Positions 11,775-24,960 of a stretch of 64,000 nucleotides of DNA are shown here, one piece after another (position 1 is the stretch's first letter; every line of letters begins with the position of its first letter). The DNA lies in contig CM077663.1 of NCBI GenBank assembly GCA_039707655.1, positions 435,381,830 to 435,445,829 on the forward strand, given 5' to 3'. A program made the position numbers and the translations under genes. Under the pieces are notes generated by a model that had not been told where the DNA came from, did no database searches, and saw only the letters and a list, made by a program, of their open reading frames with translations. This DNA is from Elymus sibiricus (lineage: Eukaryota; Streptophyta; Magnoliopsida; Poales; Poaceae).

Positions 11775-14640
11775 TTATTGGACTACACACATCATAATGT
11801 ATGATTACCAATATGTTCTTTGCTCGTTCCTTATGGCCTGTGAACGGTATTTCAGTCACTTCACTTTTCAGAGGAAAGTTGCAAGTGTCAGATGATTCAA
11901 AATCAAACGACTTCGAAATCCATCATAATGGAATTTCCATGCGGGTTTCTCCAATGTGACCAAATGCAGTGCCACACTTGTGTGGTATTCTTTTAGTCTT
12001 GCGACATTTAGCGTCAGTGTTATGGATGTATCATATTACCATCAATATTCATAGCATACATCCCATCCTGTATGGAAGCATGGCCCTTCATGTTATTCAT
12101 AACACCGAACATCAAAAGTTCTCTTATGAATAACCTTCTTGCAAAATACCTTATGCAAAGGGCTAGAGTGTATGAAACTCTAAATGAATTATGAAAGTAA
12201 ATACAGAGGTAATGTATTATCAATATTCATAACATACATCTCATTCATAATGAAAGTATGGCCCTTATGTTATTCATAACATCGAACATCAAAAGTTCTC
12301 TTATGAATAACCTTCTTGCAAGATACATTATGCAATGGGCTAGAGTGTAAAACTCTAAAATGAATTATGAAAGTAAATACATAGGGAATACACTAATGGA
12401 AGGTATAGTAACATTTACTATGTTCCTTGTGTGTATCTAAACCTCATTCCTGGCTAGTCTTTCAGGCCTTAGTAGTTCTTACATCGAGTTGCAACAGAAT
12501 GCAATCGAGCGGGTATCTTTGTGATTAACTCACAATACCCAAGAATTAGTGATTAACATGTTTAACCATAATTCCCAAGAACTATATTTTTGACCAGCCT
12601 TCTATACATCAAAAACCTGTATGACATTCATACATGAGCTGGATATTCCAGTCTTCTTTCCTTTTGCCATTATACTTCTAACAGTTTAACTTTCAGTATT
12701 TCTCCTACTCTCAGAAGAAGCACCCAACTTAAGAGTGGCGATAGCCCCGGACTTCCTAGGCGTGAAAGTTTCACTAACACCCTTCGGACACTTCCTTTCT
12801 CTTTAAGTTGTTGTTTTATTCACCATCATCATATGACAGGCGTTCTTCTGGATCCCTCTCTTATCAGTCTAATGCATAGTAAACTCCTTTACTAATAGTT
12901 TGCAAACAAACATTGCTTTGGATATCTCATATCTTTTAGCCTTTGTCTGTCTCTGAAACTGATTTTCAGATTCCATGAATATCACATAACTATCCAAACT
13001 TTCGAAGTTCGGGGTTTATGGAAGCAAACATATTGCACTTTGACTGAAAAGGAATTCTAGCTTTTGGATCGAAGGACGAGAGTCACATGATCCATAGCAT
13101 TAGCGAGAGAATTCCGAAAGCATGCGATAGGACAAAGTCCTTCTCGGCACTCTTGAGGACAATCCTCCTATTACGTTACCAACCGTAAAGTTTTAACCAG
13201 ATATTTAACAGCTATTCAATTTTAATAGGGAAGGTGGAAACGCGAGCCATTCTTCTACAACTATTATGCAAATCACACTTAGACAGTGTTCAAAATTAAT
13301 TGCATCGAGAATTAAACAAGTTAATTCTTCAGTGCGCTCCCACTCAAATCAATATCTCTCATAATTGATTGTGAGTGATACAAGATCCGCATTTTAATTC
13401 GATGCCATTGACGGGTTCATCACTGATGACGTGAATTTCAATCGGTAGGCCAACTTGCCAATCACATCTCTATGTGACTCTTGTTCATCTTTAGATGCGT
13501 GTGTTCCGAGCTCACGACTCTCATGCCTGAACGTCAAGACAACCAAGTGATCTCGCTGCGAGGTCTGACCTCACCCGCCTCACACATCCCTAATCGTTCA
13601 TACTCATGTGTACATGTCGTACCCCGAAAAGTTAGGTGCCGTGACGGTGCTACACTTGGGAGAACACTAACTACTTGATATTTTTGTGAGAGATCACCCT
13701 AATAAAAGCGACTATCGCGCAATCAAGAAGGGTGCATCATAAGGGATAAACATCTCAGGCAATTCATAATAGCATGATATGGTATAGCCCTTTCTGACGG
13801 AGAAGTCTTGTATTTCTTCGTCTTCGGCATTCGCGTTGGTGTTCACCTTCGCAAAGATTGCCAGCACCTTGTCGATGCACAAGATAATATTGCTATCTCT
13901 ATAGCTAATAAAATAAGTGCATTACATAAGGTTGACACGCAGGTCATTAAAGTGCAATCATATGGCTCCAGCCATCATGCCGAATCATGACACGCAGGTC
14001 ATGTTAATCAATTTACATCATATAGTCATCTCATACATAATCAAATTATTATGAACACTACTATACCACATCATATGCACATGCAAACCATCCTGCAAAA
14101 CCAAGTTAGACGCCTCTAATTGGTTCATGCAAAATTTTATTTTACGTGGCTTCTAAGGTTTCGAAACAAACCGAAACTACCAACGTCCATCATCAAGCAT
14201 GATAATCCAAGTCGCTAGATTAACATTCCAGGGTGTATGAAACACGAGATAATAAAATCTCGAGCCCCATACTAAACTTCGTCATACGCGTGACCCCCAT
14301 GCAGATCATATCTGCATTGCCCTTTCGTCTGCGAAACATCCATCTTTCTCAACTATGGTGGAACCCAAAGAACTGTTAGCACTTCGTTGATCTGTCAATC
14401 AGCATACTCAGGAGCAGCATGAAAGGATCGCGGATTGCCAGAACTTTGTGAGATTCCACCATGCCGTCAAGATCAGGACTACACAAATTCAGGGGAAGCA
14501 ACAGGAACATCGGGTAACAGATTTCATCTGCTACCCGCACAAATAATTTTCAGCAATAGATCTCATCTACTACCTAATTATATTGTGCAACACCCATACA
14601 TCTCTATGTATTCTAGATCGCAACCTGCATCTACGCATAG

Positions 14641-14658
14641 CACGGCTCTTGATGCCAC
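14641..14658 (-). other. Primer-binding site, unit A
   Basis: On the minus strand the bases just inside LTR2 read GTGGCATCAAGAGCCGTG, close to the initiator tRNA-Met complement TGGTATCAGAGC used by copia elements. The equivalent site of unit B is 22130-22147. Confidence 0.65.
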
Positions 14659-16823
14659 TGTAGGGTAACGCAGCAGAAAACAAATTTTTTCCGACCTACG
14701 CACCAGCCCAGGACCACTATGGAGACTGCATACAAGGTTTGATCATTTTCGTTACCGACTCGTAGCGCAGCGGAAGTAGAGTCGATGACGAACGACGGTG
14801 CAGATCCCCGCAGCTAGGATTTTACAACCTCCCAACCGCGAGGATGTATACCCTCGTCTGCCCCGCGGACAGCCCTCCGGGAGGCGGTCGGACAGTCCCC
14901 CGGACGGTGTCGCGGACAGCCCTTCGGGAGGACCTCCAAAACTTGGACTGTCACTCGGACAGCCCTTCGGGAGGACCTACGAAACTCGGACGGTCACACG
15001 GACAGCCCTTCGGGAGGCACTCTCGAACTAAGACCGAAACTACGATCTCTCTACAGAGTTGCACACATACGGTGTCATCTATCCGGCAGGGCTTCGCCGT
15101 CCAGAACTAGTTCCTGCCGGAACCCAGACAGCCTTTCGGCTCTACGAAACTATTTCGCTGGGAGGGAGAGAAGAAGCCAGATCATTGCAATGGCATGTGT
15201 ATGTGAGAGTAAGGATCAAGCATATGGGGCTGCCCACACACCTCTATTTATAGGATAGCCAAGGGGTAAAGATGTCATACAAAAACCCCAAAGTACCCCC
15301 ACTTTATGCCTTTTCATAAAAGAATAAAGATAAAAGGGGTGCCATGTGGAGCTCCAAGGAGCTCCACCATGCTTGGCCGGCCACACTTGGGGGCCCCCCC
15401 ACATGGGGGTGCCTTGGCTCCCAAGTCCTTCTAGAAGGCCTTTTGGAAATATCCCAAAAGGTGCTTTCCCATAAATATCCAAAAAGCACTTTCACTATTC
15501 ACGACGACATTTTTCAGCGTCTGATCGAAATGAAAATATTCATGTGGGCTTAGAACATTTCCAGTACCCACCAAAATAATTTTCAACGCGAGCCGGAACA
15601 ATTCCGGTTTAGTGATTTTCATCTGCGAAAAGCATCTGAAGCGGTTTCGGCAGCTCCGGAACATTTCCGGTTTTCATTCCGGAAAATTCCAGAAATTTTC
15701 CAGAATGATTCTGGCACCCTCCAAGAATTATCATACATGTGCCAAAACCAATTTGACTTTATGGTATCGTCTGAAACAACTTTTCAGTTTCACCGGAACT
15801 CATCCGGTGACCTCTCTGCGGAACTTTTCCGCTGTCCGAAACTTTTCCGGCGTCCGAAACTTTTTCGGTGATTTTCTCTCAGACTCCATGTCTAGTATTC
15901 AGCAGATAGATGACCCTTAAGCGTGTGACCCTATAGGTTCGGTGAAGCATAGACATGACCCGGAACCCCTTCCGATCAATGATCAACATCGGAGCCGTGG
16001 ACACCCATATTGACCCCTATACCCACACGAATGAATATTCGAGTGAACCTCCAGTTGCCGTGTGCTATTCCTGTTGCTTCGCAATATGTTACAATTACCC
16101 GAGGTGAGACATGTTGGCATCCTCGTGGATCAACAACTTGTCCACTATGCCAGTTACCTCGTTGCCGGTATTGTTCTCTTTTCTCGTTCCCGTGTTCCGG
16201 CATCCCCGTGATCAAATCACAAAGTGTCTGGCCAGACGATGATGGATACTGTAACACCGAGAGGGCCCAGAGATATCTCTCCATCGTCGGAGGAGCAAAT
16301 CCCAATCTTGAGCTATCAAGTTACTTGACATACTTTTCCATGAACCCGTAAGCCGCCGTAATAGCCACCCATTTACGGATGACGTTTAACAAACCCCAAA
16401 GTTCATGAAGCAAGCATGAAGAAACTCGATACTCTCATGGTCTAAGGAATTATGCAAACGTTAACCATCTCTGTGTTATTAACCATTAACTTATGACGAA
16501 TGAATCTCATAGCATAACATCAATTCGGGTCGATTCAACACAAGTGTTCTACCAACAATTGTGCCCTCAAAATTGCCGGCATAGCCATGCCCATGATCAG
16601 GAAAACAGGATCATCATGCAATACTTGAGCCAGTCTGAGAGGCCAGACTAGGAATACATTTTTACCGTTTATTATTCCACACGTGCATATGAGTCTTCCT
16701 CCGAGCCTCGTGGTTATTGTAGACTCGAGAACCATAGCAGTTATAGCATGGAACATAAACCTAATTATGAACAGGGAGATAATCAATAACATTTATTATT
16801 GCCTCTAGGGCATATCTCCTACA
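14659..16823 (-). repeat. LTR2 (shared central LTR)
   Basis: 2165 bp, TGTAGGG ... TCCTACA, minus-strand TATAAATA at about 15243-15250. From about 15165 rightwards it matches LTR3 in all block differences from LTR1. In its first 500 bp it agrees with LTR1 at most variable sites. It serves as 5' LTR of unit A and 3' LTR of unit B. Confidence 0.9.
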
Positions 16824-19800
16824 GACTCCCACTTGCACTAGAGTCAATAATCTAGTCAATGCTAATGCACTTTACACCTATGGCATACTGGTGTAAAATA
16901 TGCTTCGCTTGTGGTATAGCCTGATGTCCAACGGATCTGACAACTTCAGCTCCGTGTGTAACTTTGGATATCCTTGCGTTTTCACGCTTTCACAAAATTC
17001 ATATTTTGTGTGGACTTGGCTTTGCATATGTGTGAATCATTGGTCGAAACCTGATTCCTCAGACTGAGCTATGGAGCAACTATCTGCAATAGTGTCCCAT
17101 AGACTAAAGCCATCTTGGAACCATACTAAGTTCATGAATGAACTATATGATTCAACAACTTCTTTGTCACTTCTAAAGCGTCAACATATTTAGCCTTTGT
17201 TTATAGAATTCACCACAGTATCTTGTTTGGAACAATTTCCAACTACCGTGCCACCATGTTGTGTATTACACAAAACCCTTAACTTAAATCGAAAATCACA
17301 TGGAGCATTGATGAAGACTGTATCGATGTAATTACTTACAACGAGCACTTCATAATCTCATCTTGCGAGAAAACATGTCATCAGTACTGCTCTAGTACTC
17401 AATGACATCTTTCACTGTTGTCCCATGATCAGTACTTTGATCACTTTGGTATCTATACTCGCAACAACTTGGAAGTATCGGACATATCTGGTTGATTTTC
17501 ATACCATGGAATACATGATTAATCCAAACACAAGAGTGTGTGGAATCTCCATCATGTATTTTGCTCATCAGTGTTTTGGGACACCGAGTCTTGCAAAACT
17601 CTTTCCATGTGACTTCGGCAAGAATCACTCCTTGGCGTTTTAAATGCTAAAAAGTTTTAGCATCTTGTCAATATGTATTCATAGCTTAGCCCTATTAGGT
17701 AAATCTATCTCCATAGATCATCATGCCTAATATTAAGGCTATTTAGCCTAAGCACTTCATCGAAAAACTATTTTCAAATGAAGTCCTAATTCGTGTCAAG
17801 AAATTTATTTCCAATTAACAATGTTTCAAGTACACACGGTTTTTAGAAATATTATTATGCTCCCACTTACTTTCTTGAATCACAAGCATCTTCGATACCC
17901 ATTTGATGAAGTCAAACCCCTTTGACCATTCCATCAAAAAGGAAGATTCCAACTCCACTTTGCTCTCTTCTGTCCATCGGTGGAACTCTGAAGTTTGCAT
18001 ACTTACTAGCATCCTCTGGATCGACAAATTACTTTGGACTGTATCACATACAAGTCCTAGGTTTCATTTCCATCAGACGGAAATCCTTTTGTCATCCATG
18101 TTTCATATCTCATGATTGAAATATGTATTAATTGCTAGTTCAACCCGAACCGACTTTAAGCATCGCTACGGTGAGACAATCTCATCCTAGTCAACTCCTT
18201 GAACTTGTTATTGCAACAAGTCGAGCTTTATGGATAAAACATTTTATCCGTATCAGTATTTAGTTCCATAAATATTCGTTAGACTCTAAGTCTTCCGAAA
18301 GGTGTATCAAGATTTTAATCTCGAATCACTTATATGGAAACTATCTCGGATTGTATTGGCATTTAGCCAATTCCGGAGTCAGGGCCCATCAACGCTTCCT
18401 TGTGTATTGTAGGTATACTGTTGTCTAACAACAATATCTCGTTTGTGCACCTGATAGGTTTGCACGAGCTTTGCCTACGTGGTTCAGCTGCAAGTTCGAC
18501 CGAAGTCCATACATTTTATTGTAGAGACTTCCGTATCAGTCGCAGTAGGAAACTCCGGAATCACTTCCAAGGTTTCTTTCCTTTGAGCTGACGATGAAGA
18601 TACTGGTTATCTCGTCGAGTTGCACTGTCCTCCCACTCACCTTTTGAAAGAACTATTCTCTTTAAAAGCATACCGTTTTGCGGCAAAACCCTTTGCCTCG
18701 GTATAGTGGTGGGGGAATACCCAATGACTTGGGATAACCTTACAAAGTAGCACTTGTATGATTTGGAATTGGTTTGTAACCTTTTAAACAAGCCCCATAT
18801 TCCAAATGTTTAGAAAAGATATAACATGGTTGGGCGTACCACACCATGGCGTCATTTCAACAGACCTGATGGAGCTCTTTTCAGTGTAAAAGCCGCAGTC
18901 TCTAAAGCATCACTCTATAAAAGGGATAATGGCAAATTTATTTATGTCATCTTTGATCTTACCATGTCATAAATGGTTCGATTACATCTTCACGGACTTT
19001 TCACTTGCAGTAGTGTTCCGGGAGGTGCAAGTTATGAAACCCCTTTCATAACTCATCAGACATTCGCTAAACTAGTAACTCAAATATTCCTTTCTGCAAT
19101 CGAATTGTAGAAACATAATTTTCTTGTTACAATAACTTCTACTTCATTTTTGAAAACCTTATGAATGAATTCAAAAGATCCAGACTTACGTCTCAACAAG
19201 TAAATATCCATATATCTACTTGAGTCATTTCTGAAGATAGATAAATCCACTACTTGCAACAACATTTATTGGACTACACACATCATAATGTATGATCACC
19301 AATATGTTCTTTGCTCGTTCCTTATGGTCCGTGAACGGTATTTCAGTCACTTCACTTTTCAGAGGAAAGTTGCAAGTGTCAGATGATTCAAAATCAAACG
19401 ACTTCAAAATCCATCATAATGGAATTTTCCATGCGGGTTTCTCCAATGTGACCAAATGCAGTGCCACACATATGTGGTATTCTTTTAGTCTTGCGACATT
19501 TAGCGTCAGTGTTATGGATGTATCATATTACCATCAATATTCACAACATACATCCCATCCTGGATGGAAGCATGGCCCTTCATGTTATTCATAACACCGA
19601 ACATCAAAAGTTCTCTTATGAATAACCTTCTTGCAAGATACCTTATGCAAAGGGCTAGAGTATATGAAACTCTAAATGAATTATGAAAGTAAATATAGAG
19701 GTAATGTATTAATATCAATATTCATAACATACGTCTCATTCATAATGAAAGTATGGCCCTTATGTTATTCATAACATCGAACATCAAAAGTTCTCTTATG

Positions 19801-22147
19801 AACAACCTTCTTGCAAGATACCTTATGCAAAGGGCTAGAGTGTGAAACTCTAAAATGAATTTATGAAAGTAAATACATAGGGAATAGACCTATGGAAGGC
19901 ATAGTAACATTTACTATGTTCCCTGCGTGTATCTAAAACTCATTCCTGGCTAGTCTTTCAGGCCATAGTAGTTCTTACATTGAGTTGCAACAGAATGCAA
20001 TCGAGCGGGTATCTTTGTGATTAACTCACAATACCCAAGAATTAGTGATTAACATGTTTAACCATAATTCCCAAGAACTATATCTTTGACCAGCCTTCTA
20101 TACATCAAAAACTTGTATGACATTCATACATGAGCTGGATATTCCAGTCTTCTTTCCTTTTGCCTTTATACTTCTAACAGTTTAACTTTCAGTCTTTCTC
20201 CTACTCTCAGAAGAAGCACCCAACTTAAGAGTGGCGATAGCCCCGGACTTCCTAGGCGTGAAAGATTCACTAACACCCTTCGGATACTTCCTTTCTCTTT
20301 AAGTTGTTGTTTTATTCACCTTTCATCATATGACAGGTGTTCTCCTGGATCCCTCTCTTATCAGTCTAATGCATAGTAAACTTCTTTACTAGTAGTTTGC
20401 AAACAAACACTGCTTTGGATATCTCATATCTTTTAGCCTTTGTCTGTCTCTGAAAATGATTTTCAGATTCCATGAATATCACATAACTATCCAAACTTAC
20501 GAAGTTCGGGTCTCATGGAAGCAAACATATTGCATTTGACTGAAACAGAATTCTAGCTTTTGGATCGAAGGACGAGAGTCATATCATCGATAGCATTAGC
20601 GGGAGAATACCAAAAGTATGCGATAGGACAAAGTCCTTCTCGGCACTCTTGAGGACAATCCTCACATTACGTTACGAACCGTAAAGTTTTAACCAGATAT
20701 TTAACAGCTATTCAATTTTAATAGGGAAGGTGGAAACGCGAGCCATTATTCTACAACTATTATACAAATAACACTTAGACAGTGTTCATAATTAATTGCA
20801 CTGAGAATTAAAAGAATTAATTCTACAGTACGCTCCCACTCAAATCAATATCTCTCATAATTGATTGTGAGTGATACAAGACCCGTATTTAAATTGTTCG
20901 CCATTGGTGTAACACCACTGATGACGAAAATCTCAACCGGTAGGCCAACTTGCCAATCACATCTCTATGTGACTCTTGTTCATCTTTCGATGCGTGTGTT
21001 CCGAGCTCATGACGGTCATGTCTGAACGTCAAGACAACCAAGTGATCTCGCTGCGAGGTCTCAACTCACCCGCCTCACACTTCTCTAATCGTTCATACCC
21101 GTGTGACACGGCGCACCCCGAAAAGATAGGTGCCGTGACGGTGCTACACTTGGGAGAACACTAACTACTTGATATTTTTGTGAGAGATCACCCTAATAAA
21201 AAGCGACTACCGCGCAATCAAAAGGGTGCATCATAAGGGATAAACATCTCAGGCAATTCATAATAGCATGATATGGTATAGCCCTTTCTGACGGAGAAGT
21301 CTTTTATTTCTTCATCTTCGGCATTCGCGTCGGTGTTCACCTTCGCGAAGATTGCCACCACCTTGTCGATGCACCAGATAATATTGCTATCTCTATAGCT
21401 AATAAAATAAGTGCATTACTTAAGGTTGACATGTAGGTCATTAAAGTGCAATCATATGGCTCCAACCATCACGCCGAATCATGACACGCAGGTCATGTTA
21501 ATTACATCATATAGTCATCTCATACATAATCAAATTATTATGAGCACTGCTATACCACATCATATGCACATGCAAACCATCCTGCAAAACCAAGTTAGAC
21601 GCCTCTAATCGGTTCATGCAAAATTTTATTTTTCGTGGCTTCTAAGGTTTCGAAACAAACCGAAGCTACCAACGTCCATCATCAAGTATGATAATTCAAG
21701 TCGCTAGATTAAAATTACGGGGTGTATGAAACACGAGATAATAAAATCTCGAGCCCCATACTGAACTTCGTCATACGCGTGACCCCCATGCAGATCATAT
21801 CTGCATTGCCCTTTCGTCTGCGAAACATCCATCTTTCTCAACTATGGTGGAACCCAAAGAACTGTTAGCACTTCGTTGATCTGTCAATCAGCATACTCAG
21901 GAGCAACATGAAAGGATCGCGGATTGCCAGAACTTTGTGAGATTCCACTATGCCGTCAAGATCAGGACTACGCAAATTCAAGGGAAGCAACAGGAACATC
22001 GGGTAACAGATTTCATCTGCTACCCGCAAAAATAATTTTCAGCAATAGATCTCATCTACTACCTAATTATATTGTGCAACACCCATACATCTCTATGTAT
22101 TCTAGATCGCAACCTGCATCTACGCATAGCACGACTCTTGATGCCAC
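16824..22147 (-). mobile_element. Internal domain B of the copia array
   Basis: 5324 bp between LTR2 and LTR3, collinear with domain A and differing by scattered substitutions and short indels. The primer-binding site is at 22130-22147. No long ORF. Confidence 0.85.
18561..19265 (-). pseudogene. Decayed copia integrase in internal domain B
   Basis: Same broken integrase remnants as at 11070-11774 (SSRYMDIYLLRRKSGS near 19200, ALETAAFTLKRAPS near 18900) with the same stop pattern. The decay therefore preceded the divergence of the two copies. Confidence 0.7.
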
Positions 22148-24313
22148 TGTAGGGTAACGCAGCAGAAAACAAAAATTTTCCGACCTACGCACCAGCCCAG
22201 GACCACTATGGAGACTGCATACAAGGTTTGATCATTTTCGTTACTGACTCGTAGCGCAGCGGAAGTAGAGTCGATGACGATCGGCGGTGCAGATCCCCGC
22301 AGCTAGGATTTTACAACCTCCCAACCGCGAGGATGTATACCCTCATCCGCCCCACAGACAGCCCTCCGGGAGGCGGTCAGACAGTCCCCCGGACGGTGTC
22401 GCGGACAGCCCTTCGGGAGGACCTCCAAAACTTGGACTGTCACTCGGACAGCCCTTCGGGAGGACCTACGAAACTCGGACGGTCAGACGGACAGCCCTTC
22501 GGGAGGCACTCTCGAACTAAGACCAAAACTACGATCTCTCTACAGAGTTGCACACATACGGTGTCATCTATCCGGCAGGGCTTCGCCGTCCAGAACTAGT
22601 TCCTGCCGGAACCCAGACAGCCTTTTGGCTCTACGAAACTATTTCGCTGGGAGGGAGAGAAGAAGCCAGATCATTGCAATGGCATGTGTATGTGAGAGTA
22701 AGGATCAAGCATATGGGGCTGCCCACACACCTCTATTTATAGGATAGCCAAGGGGTAAAGATGTCATACAAAAAACCCCAAAGTACCCCCACTTTATGCC
22801 TTTTCATAAAAGAATAAAGATAAAAGGGGTGCCATGTGGAGCTCCAAGGAGCTCCACCATGCTTGGCCGGCCACACTTGGGGGGCCCCCCACATGGGGGT
22901 GCCTTGGCTCCCAAGTCCTTCTAGAAAGCCTTTTGGAAATATCCAAAAAGGTGCTTTCCCATAAATATCCAAAAAGCACTTTCACTATTCACGACGACAT
23001 TTTCCAGCGTCTGATCGAACTGAAAATATTCATGTGGGCTTAGAACATTTCCAGTACCCACCAAAATAATTTTCAACGCGAGCCGGAACAATTCCGGTTT
23101 AGTGATTTTCATCTGCGAAAAGCATCTGAAGCGGTTTCGGCAGCTCCGGAACATTTCCGGTTTTCATTCCGGAAAATTCCAGAAAGTTTCCAGAATGATT
23201 CTGGCACCCTCCAAGAATTATCAGGCATGTGCCAAAACCAATTTGACTTTATGGTATCCTCTGAAACAACTTTTCAGTTTCACCGGAACTCATCCGGTGA
23301 CCTCTCTGCGGAACTTTTCCGCTGTCCGAAACTTTTCCGGCGTCCGAAACTTTTTCGGTGATTTTCTCTCAGACTCCCTGTCTAGTATTCAGCAGATAGA
23401 TGACCCTTAAGCGTGTGACCCTATAGGTTCGGTGAAGCATAGACATGACCCGGAACCCCTTCCGATCAATGATCAACATCGGAGCCGTGGACATCCATAT
23501 TGACCCCTATACCCACACGAATGAATATTCGAGTGAACCTCCAGTTGCCGTGTGCTATTCCTGTTGCTTCGCGATATATTACAATTACCCGAGGTGAGAC
23601 ATGTTGGCATCCTCGTGGATCAACAACTTGTCCACTATGCCAGTTACCTCGTTGCCGGTATTGTTCTCTTTTCTCGTTCCCGTGTTCCGGCATCCCTGTG
23701 ATCAAATCACAAAGTGTCTGGCCAGACGATGATGGATACCGTAACACCGAGAGGGCCCAGAGATATCTCTCCATCGTCGGAGGAGCAAATCCCAATCTTG
23801 AGCTATCAAGTTACTTGACATACTTTTCCATGAACCCGTAAGCCGCCGTAATAGCCACCCATTTACGGATGACGTTTAACAAACCCCAAAGTTCATGAAG
23901 CAAGCATGAAGAAACTCGATACTCTCATGGTCTAAGGAATTATGCAAACGTTAACCATCTCTGTGTTATTAACCATTAACTTATGACGAATGAATCTCAT
24001 AGCATAACATCAATTCGGGTCGATTCAACACAAGTGTTCTACCAACAATTGTGCCCTCAAAATTGCCGGCATAGCCGTGCCCATGATCAGGAAAACCGGA
24101 TCATCGTGCAATACTTGAGCCAGTCTTAGAGGCTAGACTAGGAATACATTTTTACCGTTTATTATTCCACACGTGCATATGAGTCTTCCTCCGAGCCTCG
24201 TGGTTATTGTAGACTCGAGAACCATAGCAGTTATAGCATGGAACATAAACCTAATTATGAACAGGGAGATAATCAATAACATTTATTATTGCCTCTAGGG
24301 CCTATCTCCTACA
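22148..24313 (-). repeat. LTR3 (5' LTR of the array)
   Basis: 2166 bp. Minus-strand TATAAATA at about 22733-22740 would drive transcription leftwards. Private CG-to-CA/TG changes, for example near 22340-22380, suggest decay of methylated cytosines. Confidence 0.9.
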
Positions 24314-24960
24314 TTGCAATGCTTGAAAACAAGGCCTAGGGTCCGTACTTTCCCTAGTGCAATCTGGATCACATAACCATCCCTCAACGTGCAACGAAGA
24401 ATCACTCCAAAGTTCTTATCTAGCGGAGAACATAAGAAGAAATTGTTTGTAGGGTACGAAACCACCTTAAAGCTATCCTTTCCGATCGATCTATCCAAGA
24501 GTTCGTACTAAAATAACACCAAGTTATCCTTTCCGATCGATCTATCTAAGAGTTCGTACTAAAAAAACACCATATGATACGCATCAACCAACTCTAATGT
24601 CACCTAGATACTCCAATGTCACCACAAGTATCCATGAGTTAATTATACGATACGCATCAAACAATTTCAGATTCATAATACTCAATCCAACACAAAGAAC
24701 CTCAAAGAGTGCCCCAAGATTTCTATCGGAGAAAGTAGGACGAAAACGTGCATCAACCCCTATGCATAGATTACCCCAATGTCACCTCGGAAATCCGCGA
24801 GTTGAGTGCCAAGACATAGATCAAGTGCTCTCAAATCCATAAAATTATTCAATCCGGTAATAACGAAATCTCAAAGGGAAAACTCAATTCATCACAACAA
24901 GATAGAGAGGGGAAAACACCATATGATCCAACTATATTAAAAAAGCCCGCGATAATCAAG
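24314..24960 (-). mobile_element. Probable gypsy-type retroelement fragment
   Basis: On the minus strand this resembles a common Triticeae gypsy leader or LTR sequence (...AGGCCTTGTTTTCAAGCATTGCAA). It is cut at 24313 by LTR3. A duplicated stretch (CCTTTCCGATCGATCTATC) occurs at 24478 and 24528. Recognition is from memory only, and no retroviral domain can be read here. Confidence 0.35.

Larger units (their letters stand above)
9328..14658 (-). mobile_element. Internal domain A of the copia array
   Basis: 5331 bp between LTR1 and LTR2. Contains a primer-binding site at 14641-14658 and a polypurine-like tract at 9328-9345. No ORF reaches 100 codons, but decayed integrase is readable at 11070-11774. 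The family is therefore non-autonomous or dead. Near-identical in layout to domain B (16824-22147), including shared stops. Confidence 0.85.
7164..24313 (-). mobile_element. Ty1/copia (BARE/Angela-like) array: LTR-internal-LTR-internal-LTR
   Basis: Three LTRs of 2164-2166 bp (7164-9327, 14659-16823, 22148-24313) alternate with two 5.3-kb internal domains. Each LTR reads TGTAGGGTAACGC ... ATCTCCTACA on plus, so the element runs on the minus strand, starting TGTAGGAGATATGCCCTAGA, very like BARE/Angela LTRs. A primer-binding site similar to initiator tRNA-Met (TGGCATCAAGAGCC) adjoins the right-hand LTR of each unit, and a purine-rich GCAAGTGGGAGTC adjoins the left-hand LTR. Both internal domains are decayed. 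The five bases outside the array differ (GTATC on the left, TTGCA on the right), so there is no target duplication and the two flanks are different elements. An unequal or ectopic LTR recombination product. Confidence 0.9.
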
